Source: Oxalobacteraceae bacterium AB_14
GTDB lineage: Bacteria; Pseudomonadota; Gammaproteobacteria; Burkholderiales; Burkholderiaceae_D
NCBI GenBank assembly: GCA_000381565.1
Contig: KB906725.1
Location: 2,465,093-2,529,092 of the forward strand
Reading direction: 5' to 3'
Length of the DNA: 64,000 nt
Shown here in pieces: positions 9,199 through 17,305 of this stretch. A program made the position numbers and the translations under genes. Numbering within the stretch: the stretch's first letter is position 1; each line of letters starts with the position of its first letter. The notes beneath the pieces are model-generated. The model worked only from the letters and a program-made list of their open reading frames with translations. It had not been told where the DNA came from and did not search any database.

Positions 9199-10299
9199 TC
9201 AGGGCTTGCCGGCCGGCCCGACCAGCAATGCGCGCAGCGGCTTGCGCAGCGAGCGCGCCGCCGCCGCCGGGCCGGCGCCGATGCGGCCCATGAACACCGC
9301 CGTCTCCCACGCCGCCTGGCCGACCAGCGCCGCGCCTTCGCGCGCCAGCGCCTCCGCCCGTTCCTGCATGCCGCGCGTGCCGGAGAACACCCGGCCTTCG
9401 CGCACGTAGCGGGCGAAGATCAGCGGCGTCAGTTCCGGTTGCAGTTGCAGACCCTGCGCGGTGGCGGTCAGCCAGAAGCGCTGCATGGCGCGGCCGGCCT
9501 GCAGGTAGTCGTCGACCCGCTGGGCGCGGCGCGGCGCGGTCAGCACGAAATGGGCGGCGCAGGCCAGGCCGGGGATCAGGTCCATTTGCAGGCGCGGCGC
9601 CAGCGTGCCGGCCAGCCAGGTGTTGAAGAACGCCACCCGCTGCCAGCGCTGCATGATCCAGCGCATCAGTTTGGCGGTGGCGGCGTCCACCCCCAGCGCC
9701 TGGTCGGGGATGCGGTCCTCGCTGTAGCGGGCGTTCCATTCGATCACCGCCTGGTGCACCCGCCAGGCTTCCGGCATCGTCAGCCGCAGCTTGGCGTTGC
9801 GGAACATCAGCCGCGCCGCCGCCGCGCGCTGGCCGCCCTCCAGCCAGAGCACGCCGTAGCCGTCCGGCAGCGCGGCCACCAGCGCCGAGCGTTCGTCCGG
9901 CGTTAGCGGGCGCCGGCTCAGCGGGCGCCGCTGCACGCTGCGCGGCAGGATGGCGTCGGCCAGCGGATCGGGCTCCAGGTCCGGCGCGGGAACGAACTCG
10001 ACGCTGAGGGTGGGGCGGCTCTCCGGCGCCTCGGCGTGGCGCGTGACCCGCATCTCCAGCTGGTGGCTGCTGGCGGCGATGGCCATGGTCTCGAGCAGCG
10101 CGCCGATCGAGAGCTGGCTGGGATGGCCGTCGAGGTCGTAGACGCAGTGGTCGCGCGTGTCGTGGCCGTGCACCACCAGGCGGCGGGCGTCGAGGATCTC
10201 GAAGCGCCACGGCTGGGTGTTGTCGCCGCTGGGGGCCCAGCGCGCCAGCTCCAGGATCTGCTCCAGGGTGGCGTCGAGGTGTTGTTCCATCTTGCTCAT
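9199..10299 (-). CDS. Nitroreductase-fold protein paired with ThiF-like protein
   Basis: 366 residues from ATG 10299 (MSKMEQHLDA; a second ATG is three codons on). ILELARWAPSGDNTQPWRFEI is the flavin-binding N-terminal signature of the nitroreductase superfamily; the rest is divergent, as in Acg-like or E1-linked nitroreductases. The start overlaps the stop of the ThiF-like gene by 4 bp (ATGA), so the two are translationally coupled. In actinobacteria (Rv1355c type) the same two domains occur as one chain. Substrate unknown. FMN binding is inferred from the fold, not visible as a complete site. Confidence 0.8.
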   Translation of the reverse strand: MSKMEQHLDATLEQILELARWAPSGDNTQPWRFEILDARRLVVHGHDTRDHCVYDLDGHPSQLSIGALLETMAIAASSHQLEMRVTRHAEAPESRPTLSVEFVPAPDLEPDPLADAILPRSVQRRPLSRRPLTPDERSALVAALPDGYGVLWLEGGQRAAAARLMFRNAKLRLTMPEAWRVHQAVIEWNARYSEDRIPDQALGVDAATAKLMRWIMQRWQRVAFFNTWLAGTLAPRLQMDLIPGLACAAHFVLTAPRRAQRVDDYLQAGRAMQRFWLTATAQGLQLQPELTPLIFARYVREGRVFSGTRGMQERAEALAREGAALVGQAAWETAVFMGRIGAGPAAAARSLRKPLRALLVGPAGKP

Positions 10300-11162
10300 G
10301 ATTGTACTCCGCGCCGGCGTTTCACCAGCATCATGGTCAGCCGCTGGAGCGGGTGGCGGTGGCCGCCGGGGCGCCAGGTGCGGACCAGCTTGTTGCGATA
10401 GGCGTCGAAATGATAGCCGCGCGGCGCGGCCTCGACCTGGCCCCGGTTCAGCAGGATCTTCAGCGCCTCGGTGGCGGCCGCGCCCGCGCACAGCTCGCAG
10501 CCCATGATGGTCGACGGCCCGCGCTGCTCCTGCAGGTTGATGCTGGACGGGTCGACCAGGTAGCGCGCGTGCAGGCCGGCCGGCGCCAGGCCGACCAGGA
10601 AGCGCAGCGCCTTTTCCTCGTCCGGCAGCGCGCCCCAGCCGAAGTATTGCTCGAACGTCATCCGTCCCGGCAGGAAGTTCAGCACCGCCGTGCCCATGCC
10701 CAGCGGCGCCGCCGTGATGGCCGGTATGCCCAGCCGCGCGCAGGCGGCGAAGGTGGCCTGGCGCGCGTTGAAGGCAAAGAAATCCAGGCCGTCCACGTAC
10801 AAGTCGACGCCTTCGAAGAATTGCGCCAGGTTGCCGCTGTTGACGCCGGCGGGAAAACGGACGATCTGCAGCTCGGGATTGATGTCGCGGGCCATCCCGG
10901 CCAGCACCTCGACCTTGGGCAGCCCGAGCGTGGACATGGTGGCGCCCACCTGCCGGTTGAAGTTGGCGATGTCGAAGGTGTCGAAGTCGGCGATGTGGAA
11001 GGCGCCCACGCCCAGCCGGGCCAGGGTCAGCAGGTGCACGCCGCCGACGCCGCCCATGCCGGCGATGGCGATGCGCTTGCCGCGCAGCACCGACTGCTCG
11101 GCCTGCGTGACCCAGCCGATGTTGCGGGCGTACGCCTGTTGGTATGAAAAGGCTTGCGACAT
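10296..11162 (-). CDS. ThiF/E1-like adenylyltransferase
   Basis: 288 residues. A Rossmann ATP-binding loop (IAIAGMGGVGGVHLLTLARLGVG) is followed by the DFDTFDIANFNRQ block, where this family binds ATP and contacts the substrate's C terminus. One CxxC (GCELCAG) is seen near the C-terminal third; the second zinc pair of typical ThiF/MoeB proteins is not obvious. Members activate carboxyl ends of small proteins or peptides by adenylation. Coupling to a nitroreductase-fold gene suggests a two-step modification system. No obvious small carrier or peptide gene was recognised next to it. Confidence 0.85.
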   Translation of the reverse strand: MSQAFSYQQAYARNIGWVTQAEQSVLRGKRIAIAGMGGVGGVHLLTLARLGVGAFHIADFDTFDIANFNRQVGATMSTLGLPKVEVLAGMARDINPELQIVRFPAGVNSGNLAQFFEGVDLYVDGLDFFAFNARQATFAACARLGIPAITAAPLGMGTAVLNFLPGRMTFEQYFGWGALPDEEKALRFLVGLAPAGLHARYLVDPSSINLQEQRGPSTIMGCELCAGAAATEALKILLNRGQVEAAPRGYHFDAYRNKLVRTWRPGGHRHPLQRLTMMLVKRRRGVQS

Positions 11163-11250
11163 GTGTCTCCCGGAAATGGCCGGTAAGGCGGCTCAGTGGA
11201 GTTAGACACACGGGTGATGAAAAAAGTTCCCGAGAGCGCTAAATTATGCG

Positions 11251-11357
11251 TAGTCGTTCCCGCGCAGGCGGGAAGCCAGGCACGGCCTGGCCTCCCGCCA
11301 TAGAACGCCTGGTGGGCAGATTCAGCATGGATTCCCGCGTTCGCGGGAATGACGACG
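11251..11357 (+). repeat. REP/BIME-like pair of inverted palindromic repeats
   Basis: Two palindromes, TTCCCGC-GCAG-GCGGGAA (11257-11274) and ATTCCCGCG-TT-CGCGGGAAT (11331-11350), lie in opposite orientation. Their flanks also match when one is reversed (CGTCGTTCCCGC and GGGAATCCATGC type ends). A further small stem (GCCAGGC/GCCTGGC) lies between them. This is the architecture of dispersed intergenic REP pairs. It occupies the 214-bp gap between the ThiF-like gene and the end of ybdD. Confidence 0.75.
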
Positions 11358-11376
11358 ATGGGTTCCCGCCTTCAAG

Positions 11377-11577
11377 CTAGCAGCAACCGCCGCGCTTGCC
11401 CGCGCCGCCGTAGCGGGCTTGCTGACGTTCGCGGAAGAATTCCTCGTACGTCATCATCGGCTCGTCGGGATGGGTGGCTTCCCGGTGCGAGACGTAGGTG
11501 TCGTATTCGGGCAGGCCCATCATCAGACGCATGCTTTGTCCCAGGTAGCGGCCGGCCTTGGCGATCTCGCCCAGCAT
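11377..11577 (-). CDS. YbdD/YjiX family small protein
   Basis: 66 residues: MLGEIAKAGRYLGQSMRLMM followed by the family core GLPEYDTYVSHREATHPDEPMMTYEEFFRERQ and a Gly/Cys-rich tail (GGAGKRGGCC). This small protein family is almost always encoded directly after cstA/btsT transporters and is thought to assist them. Here its ATG shares one base with the cstA stop (TGATG), so translation is coupled. Confidence 0.93.
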   Translation of the reverse strand: MLGEIAKAGRYLGQSMRLMMGLPEYDTYVSHREATHPDEPMMTYEEFFRERQQARYGGAGKRGGCC

Positions 11578-13661
11578 CACCGCACCTGGGGCGCCAGGAC
11601 CATGGCGCTTTCCTGGGCGGTCGGCTGGGCCGAGGCGCGCGCCGCCAGCACCGTGCGGATGCCGAACGCCAGCACGCTGAGCACGACGATCATGAAGAAG
11701 CCGGCCAGCGACGCGTCGAGGTAATCGTTGAAGATCACCTGCTGCATCTGCGCCACCGACTTGGCCGGCGCCAGCAGCTTGCCCTCGTCGAACGCGGCCT
11801 GGTACTTGGCGGCGTGCGCCAGGAAGCCGATCTTCGGATTGGCGTCGAAGATCTTCTGGAAGCCCGCCGTCAGCGTGCACAGCAGCAGCCACGCGGTCGG
11901 CAGCACGGTGACCCAGGCGAAGCGGGCGCGCTTCATCTTGAACAGCACGCAGGTGCCCAGGATCAGCGCGATCGCCGCCAGCATCTGGTTGGCGATGCCG
12001 AACAGCGGCCACAGGGTGTTGATGCCGCCCAGCGGATCGACCACGCCCTGGTACAGGAAGTAGCCCCAGGCCGCCACGCACAGGCCGGTCGCGGTCAGGT
12101 TGGCGAACACGTTCTCGGTCTGCTTCATGGCCGGCACGAAGGCGCCCAGCAAGTCCTGCAGCATGAAGCGGCCGGCGCGGGTGCCGGCGTCGACCGCCGT
12201 CAGGATGAACAGCGCCTCGAACAGGATGGCGAAGTGGTACCAGAAGGCCATCATCATCTTGCCGCCGATGACGCCCGACAGGATCTGCGCCATGCCCACC
12301 GCCAGGGTCGGGGCGCCGCCGGCGCGCGCGATGATCGAGTGCTCGCCGACATCCCTGGCGGTCTGGGTCAGCATTTCCGGCGTGAGGTAGAAGCCCATCT
12401 GCGAGACCGCGTGCGCGGCGGACTCGGCCGTGGTGCCCAGCAGCGCGGCCGGGCTGTTCATGGCGAAGTAGACGCCCGGCTCGATGGTCGAGGCGGCCAC
12501 CAGCGCCATGATGGCGACGAACGATTCCATCAGCATCGCGCCGTAGCCGATGAAGCGGGCGTGGGTCTCGTTCTCGATCATCTTGGGCGTGGTGCCGGAG
12601 GCGATCAGCGCGTGGAAGCCGGACACGGCGCCGCAGGCGATGGTGATGAACAGGAACGGGAACAGCGAGCCGGCCCAGACCGGACCGGTGCCGTCGATGA
12701 ACTTGGTCATGGCCGGCATCTTCAGGTAGGGCGCGACCATCACGATGCCCAGCGCCAGGCCGACGATGGTGCCGATCTTGAGGAAGGTCGACAGGTAGTC
12801 GCGCGGCGCCAGCAGCAGCCACACCGGCAATACCGAGGCGACGAAGCCGTAGCCGATCAGCATCCAGGTCAGCTCGCCGCCGGTGAAGGTAAACATCGGC
12901 GCCAGCGCCGGGTTTTCCTGCACCATCTGGCCGCCGAAGATGGCCGCCATCAGCAGCACGAAGCCGATCACCGACACTTCGCCGATGCGGCCGACGCGGA
13001 TGTAGCGGGTGTAGACGCCCATGAACAGCGCGATCGGGATGGTGGCCATGACGGTGAAGCTGCCCCACGGCGAGCCGGTCAGCGCCTTCACCACGATCAG
13101 CGCCAGCACCGCCAGGATGATGACCATGATCATGAAGGTGCCCAGCAGCGCGATCATGCCGGGGATCTGGCCCAGCTCCGACTTGATCAGGTCGCCCAGC
13201 GAGCGGCCGTCGCGGCGCATGGAAATGAACAGCACGATGAAGTCCTGCACCGCGCCGGCAAACACCACGCCGGCCAGTATCCACAGCATGCCGGGCAGAT
13301 AGCCCATCTGTGCGGCCAGCACCGGGCCCACCAGCGGACCGGCGCCGGCGATGGCGGCGAAGTGGTGGCCGAACAGCACGTACTTATTGGTCGGCACGTG
13401 GTCGAGGCCGTCGTTCAGCTTGTGGGCCGGGGTCATGCGGCGGGCGTCCAGGCCCAGCACCTTGTCGGCGATGAACAGGCTGTAGAAGCGGTAGGCGATC
13501 AGGTAGACGCAGACGGCGGCGATGACGATCCAGATGGCGCTGACGGCTTCGCCGCGCTTAAGCGCGATGACGCCCAGCGCCGCAGCGCCGCACAGGGCGA
13601 GCGCGGCCCAGCCCAGCCGGCTGGCCAGGGTGGGTGGCGCGGTGTGGTGGTGTATTTTCAT
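11577..13661 (-). CDS. cstA: Carbon starvation protein CstA-type pyruvate/peptide transporter
   Basis: 694 residues with many membrane segments throughout. CstA/BtsT family blocks are visible (TPAHKLNDGLDHVPTNKYVLFGHHFAAIAGAGPLVGPV near residue 80; FHALIASGTTPKMIENE near 360). Family members take up pyruvate and in some bacteria peptides at carbon limitation. The gene is divergent from a Cache-domain kinase/LuxR regulator pair across a 180-bp gap with palindromic sites, so it is probably their target. ybdD follows with a 1-base overlap. Confidence 0.95.
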   Translation of the reverse strand: MKIHHHTAPPTLASRLGWAALALCGAAALGVIALKRGEAVSAIWIVIAAVCVYLIAYRFYSLFIADKVLGLDARRMTPAHKLNDGLDHVPTNKYVLFGHHFAAIAGAGPLVGPVLAAQMGYLPGMLWILAGVVFAGAVQDFIVLFISMRRDGRSLGDLIKSELGQIPGMIALLGTFMIMVIILAVLALIVVKALTGSPWGSFTVMATIPIALFMGVYTRYIRVGRIGEVSVIGFVLLMAAIFGGQMVQENPALAPMFTFTGGELTWMLIGYGFVASVLPVWLLLAPRDYLSTFLKIGTIVGLALGIVMVAPYLKMPAMTKFIDGTGPVWAGSLFPFLFITIACGAVSGFHALIASGTTPKMIENETHARFIGYGAMLMESFVAIMALVAASTIEPGVYFAMNSPAALLGTTAESAAHAVSQMGFYLTPEMLTQTARDVGEHSIIARAGGAPTLAVGMAQILSGVIGGKMMMAFWYHFAILFEALFILTAVDAGTRAGRFMLQDLLGAFVPAMKQTENVFANLTATGLCVAAWGYFLYQGVVDPLGGINTLWPLFGIANQMLAAIALILGTCVLFKMKRARFAWVTVLPTAWLLLCTLTAGFQKIFDANPKIGFLAHAAKYQAAFDEGKLLAPAKSVAQMQQVIFNDYLDASLAGFFMIVVLSVLAFGIRTVLAARASAQPTAQESAMVLAPQVR

Positions 13662-13750
13662 GCTTCCTCCAAGGTTTTGGGCGCTGCTTTGAGACCCCGC
13701 TGCAGCTTATGTCCAGTATTCAGGAAGCTGATAACCGCCGCAAGCGCAGC

Positions 13751-13783
13751 ACTACGCACTATGGCTCGGTACAACTACGTAGT
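13751..13783. promoter_or_regulatory. Candidate operator pair between cstA and its two-component system
   Basis: A perfect 10-bp palindrome ACTACGTAGT (13774-13783) is preceded by a half-matching copy ACTACGCACT (13751-13760) with the same phase 23 bp upstream, about two helical turns. Both lie in the divergent cstA/kinase promoter region, where a NarL/LuxR-type response regulator dimer would be expected to bind. The assignment to the neighbouring regulator is inference. Confidence 0.45.
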
Positions 13784-13841
13784 CGCCGCAGGCGGCGAGG
13801 GGCGTAGAATCGCGCTACAGAATCATTCGGAACGGAACGTC

Positions 13842-15212
13842 ATGAAGTTGCGGCAAAAAGTCATATTCCTGGCCATCACGCCGCTGATCCTGGCGCTGAT
13901 CGCGATCGCGCTGGCGGTGCGCCACCAGTCGGTGCTGCTGGCCCAGCAGCAGCGCGAGACCATCCAGCAAGCCTACCTGAGCAGCAAGGAGGCCGAACTC
14001 AAGCACTACGTGGCGCTGGCCTCGCACGCCATCGCCCACCTGTACGAGTCGGGCCGCGACGACCAGGCCACCCGCGACGAGGCCAAGCGCATCCTGTCCT
14101 CGCTCAGCTATGGCGACGACGGCTATTTCTTCGTCTACGATATGCAGGGCAACACCTTGATGCATCCGCGCCAGCCGGAACTGGTGGGGCGCAACCTGTT
14201 TGAGATGCGCGACGAGCAGGGCCAGCCGACCATCCAGAACCTGCTGGCGCGCGCCCGCGCGGGCGGCGGGCTGGAGCGCTACAGGTGGGTCAAGCCGTCC
14301 ACCCACAAGTCCGGCGCCAAGCTCGGCTACGTGGTCCCGATGCCCAAATGGGGCTGGATGCTGGGCACTGGTATCTATCTGGACGACGTCGACCAGGCGC
14401 TGGCCAAGGTCGATGTCCAGCAATCGGGCAACATCCACAACACCATGCTGTGGATCGCCGCGATCGCCATCGCGGCCTCGGTGGCGGTGGCCAGTTCCGG
14501 GCTGGCGCTCAACATCAGCGAGCTGCGGGTGGCCGACGCCAAGCTCAAGGTGCTGGCCCAGCGCGTGGTCGAATCGCAGGAGGAAGAGCGGGCGCGGCTC
14601 TCGCGCGACCTGCACGACGGCATCAGCCAGTGGCTGGTGTCGATCAAGCTGCAGATCGAGGCCGGCATCATCCGCCTGACGTCCGGCCTGGCGTCCGGCC
14701 AGGTGGCGCAGCAGCAGGCGGCGCAGGCGGCCTTCGAGCACGCGGCCGACCAGCTCAACAACGTGATGGGCGAGGTGCGCCGCATCTCGCACAATCTGCG
14801 CCCGGCCATCCTGGACGACCTGGGCCTGGCGGCAGCGCTGCACCACCTGGGCCAGGAGTACACGCTCAGCAGCGGAACCCCGGTACACTTCGAGGCGCAG
14901 GGCTGCACCGACGACTTGCCCGACGTCGCCAACACCGTGCTGTTCCGGGTGGCCCAGGAAGCCTTGACCAATATCGAGCGCCACGCCGGCGCCAGCCGCA
15001 TCGAGATCGGCCTGACCGGCGAGCACGGCGGCGTCACCCTGCGCATCCGCGACGACGGCGCCGGCTTCGACGCCGAGGGCATCGCCCTGCATCCCAAGCA
15101 CGGCATCGGCTTGCGCAATATGATGGAGCGCATGGACGCCATCGGCGGCCGCTTCGACATCGCCTCCTCCAGCGCCGGCACGGTGGTGAGCGCCTTTGCC
15201 GGCAATGGTTAA
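13842..15212 (+). CDS. Cache-domain sensor histidine kinase (HisKA_3 type)
   Basis: 456 residues from ATG 13842. TM1 is about residues 7-27. It is followed by a periplasmic single-Cache domain (about 35-190; DGYFFVYDMQGNTLMHP, YVVPMPKWGWMLGTGIYLDDV), TM2 (about 205-225), HisKA_3 (H about 258 in LSRDLHDGISQWL) and HATPase (NTVLFRVAQEALTNIERHA; DDGAGFD; GIGLRNMMERM). The Cache type resembles sCache_2 domains that bind small carboxylates; ligand inferred only. It is divergent from cstA and followed 38 bp later by its regulator. Confidence 0.92.
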   Translation: MKLRQKVIFLAITPLILALIAIALAVRHQSVLLAQQQRETIQQAYLSSKEAELKHYVALASHAIAHLYESGRDDQATRDEAKRILSSLSYGDDGYFFVYDMQGNTLMHPRQPELVGRNLFEMRDEQGQPTIQNLLARARAGGGLERYRWVKPSTHKSGAKLGYVVPMPKWGWMLGTGIYLDDVDQALAKVDVQQSGNIHNTMLWIAAIAIAASVAVASSGLALNISELRVADAKLKVLAQRVVESQEEERARLSRDLHDGISQWLVSIKLQIEAGIIRLTSGLASGQVAQQQAAQAAFEHAADQLNNVMGEVRRISHNLRPAILDDLGLAAALHHLGQEYTLSSGTPVHFEAQGCTDDLPDVANTVLFRVAQEALTNIERHAGASRIEIGLTGEHGGVTLRIRDDGAGFDAEGIALHPKHGIGLRNMMERMDAIGGRFDIASSSAGTVVSAFAGNG

Positions 15213-15250
15213 TACAGTTTTAAAGCACAGTTTATAAAGATTACGAAGAC

Positions 15251-15868
15251 ATGACAGCCACAATCAAAATCCTGCTGGTCGACGACCATCCCCTGGTGCG
15301 CGACGGCCTGCGCGCGCGGCTGGAGGCGATGCCGCAATTCGAGGTCGTGGCCGAGGCCGGCGGTGCGGCCGAGGCGCTGGAGCAGGCCGCCCAGTGCGAG
15401 GTCGACCTGGTGCTGATGGACATCAATATGCGCGGCACCAACGGCATCGAGGCGACCGCCCAGTTCAAGCAGGCGTTTCCGCGCATCGCGGTGCTGATCC
15501 TGTCGATGCACGACAAGCTGGAATACGTGTCGCAGGCGATCCAGGCCGGCGCGCGCGGCTATGTGCTCAAGGACGCGCCCGGCAAGGACATCGTGGTGGC
15601 GATCGAGACCGTCATGTCCGGCGGCATCTACTACAGCGCCGCGCTGGCGCGCCAGCTGGCCCAGCCGCACACCCAGGACAACCAGCTGACCTCGCGCGAG
15701 CACGAGGTGCTGCGCCACATCGCCAACGGCGAATCGAACAAGCAGATCGCCCGCGCACTCGACCTCAGCGTGCGCACCGTGGAAACCCACCGCCTGAACA
15801 TCAAGCGCAAGCTGGGCATCGAGGGGCAGGCCGAGCTGATCCGGTTCGCGGTCCAGCACCTGCAGTGA
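15251..15868 (+). CDS. NarL/LuxR-family response regulator
   Basis: 205 residues. Receiver domain with DDHPLVRDGL at the N terminus and the phospho-acceptor in LVLMDINMRGTNG; conserved K in YVLKDAPG. C-terminal LuxR helix-turn-helix: LTSREHEVLRHIANGESNKQIARALDLSVRTVETH. It is cognate to the Cache kinase just upstream and a likely regulator of cstA-ybdD. The 267 bp after it are AT-rich and hold no gene I can recognise, only the leader of the next operon. Confidence 0.93.
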   Translation: MTATIKILLVDDHPLVRDGLRARLEAMPQFEVVAEAGGAAEALEQAAQCEVDLVLMDINMRGTNGIEATAQFKQAFPRIAVLILSMHDKLEYVSQAIQAGARGYVLKDAPGKDIVVAIETVMSGGIYYSAALARQLAQPHTQDNQLTSREHEVLRHIANGESNKQIARALDLSVRTVETHRLNIKRKLGIEGQAELIRFAVQHLQ

Positions 15869-16135
15869 AGCTCGCCGCCGGCGCAAGCTGTTGTAAATAC
15901 AGAGTATCGCTTCTAATTCTATTAAGCAATTTTTAACAGTGCGTGTTTGTGCGGCAATATCTGCTATATTCCTGCACCGCTTGTGTAATTGTAATTGTAT
16001 AAAAGTAAATGTTTCGCGCGCATGATTGGTCTCAAACTGGTCGTATTGAAAATAACAATACTGTCGGGTGGTAATTGATTGCTTAATGTCAATGCTTGAT
16101 CTAAGATTGTGCGCACAACCTTCAATGAGATATTG

Positions 16136-17302
16136 ATGTCTGCGCCTGAAACTAGCATGTTTCCACTGGTGGAATTGCAAGCCGTGTCCAACGCTCATAA
16201 CGAGTGGGTGGCACTGACTTTTGAATTGTCCGCGGACTCGGGCGACGCCTTCCAGGCGGCGCTGACCTTGCTCAAGACGCCGGACGCGTTCGCCGCGCTG
16301 GCGCCGCTCGATTGCATCCTGCCGGTGGCCGAGCCGGCGCTGCTGGAACTGTCCCAGCTGTCCGAGCTGCCGCCCAACCGCGTGATCCTGCGCGTGCCGG
16401 CCGCCGCCTGCGCCGAGCCCGCGGTGCAAAAGAAACTGTCCTCGTACGCCGACGCCGGCTACCGCATCATGGTCGACGGCGTGGCCGGCATGGCCGCCAC
16501 CCTGTGCGGCGCCAAGTCGCTGATGGTCGACGCTGCGCTGGTCATGCCGCCGGTGCTGGCGCTGGTGGCCCAGCCGGGCCCGCACCTGGCCACCGGCATG
16601 GGCAGCGAGGCGCGCATCGCCGAATGCGCCCAGGCCGGCTTCAGCTGGTTCGCCGGCGACTTCGCCCTGCATCCGCCGCAAGACATGAACGCCGGCGACG
16701 GCACCTCGCGCAAGCGCCTGCTGGCGTTGCTGGGCCTGCTGGCGCGCGATGCCGACTCGCGCGAGCTGGAAGTGCTGCTCAAGCAGGATCCGGCGCTGTC
16801 CTACCATTTGCTCAAGCTGGTGAACTCGGCCGCGTTCGCGCTCAGTTCGCCGATCCACAGCTTCGGCCAGGCCATCAACGTGCTGGGCCGGCGCCAGTTG
16901 CAGCGCTGGCTGCAGCTGCTGCTGTACGCGCGCCAGCAGGACGACGGCATGTCCAACCCGTTGCTGCCGCTGGCGGCGGTGCGCGCCGCGCAGATGGAAG
17001 GGCTGAGCAAGGCGCTCGGCTGGGAGCGCGACCAGCAGGACATGGCCTTCGTGGCCGGCGTGTTCTCGCTGCTGGATGTGTTGCTGGGCATGCCGATGAC
17101 GGAAATCGTCGCCGCGCTCAGCCTCGACCTCGACGTGGTGATGGCGCTGCTCGACCGCGCCGGGCCGCTGGGCGAACTGCTGGCCCTGGTGGAGCACCCC
17201 GACCGCGCCGGTCTGGACCAGGCCGGCATCGACCACGAGAGCTACTGGCAAGCGCAATTGCAGGCTTACCACTGGGCGATCCAGGTCAGCAGGAATATCT
17301 AA
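16136..17302 (+). CDS. EAL-HDOD signalling protein with degenerate EAL domain
   Basis: 388 residues from ATG 16136; a GTG at 16109 is possible but has no better ribosome site. The N-terminal half (about 1-185) has the YuxH-type EAL-like fold without an EAL motif or the usual acidic metal ligands, so it is probably catalytically dead. The C-terminal half (about 190-385) is HDOD (LLGLLARDADSRELEVLLKQDPALSYHLLKLVNSAAF; HSFGQAINVLGRRQLQRWL). Such proteins are c-di-GMP-linked scaffolds in motility and biofilm control. It is 3 bp ahead of a GGDEF-EAL gene, suggesting an operon. Confidence 0.85.
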   Translation: MSAPETSMFPLVELQAVSNAHNEWVALTFELSADSGDAFQAALTLLKTPDAFAALAPLDCILPVAEPALLELSQLSELPPNRVILRVPAAACAEPAVQKKLSSYADAGYRIMVDGVAGMAATLCGAKSLMVDAALVMPPVLALVAQPGPHLATGMGSEARIAECAQAGFSWFAGDFALHPPQDMNAGDGTSRKRLLALLGLLARDADSRELEVLLKQDPALSYHLLKLVNSAAFALSSPIHSFGQAINVLGRRQLQRWLQLLLYARQQDDGMSNPLLPLAAVRAAQMEGLSKALGWERDQQDMAFVAGVFSLLDVLLGMPMTEIVAALSLDLDVVMALLDRAGPLGELLALVEHPDRAGLDQAGIDHESYWQAQLQAYHWAIQVSRNI

Positions 17303-17305
17303 GCC

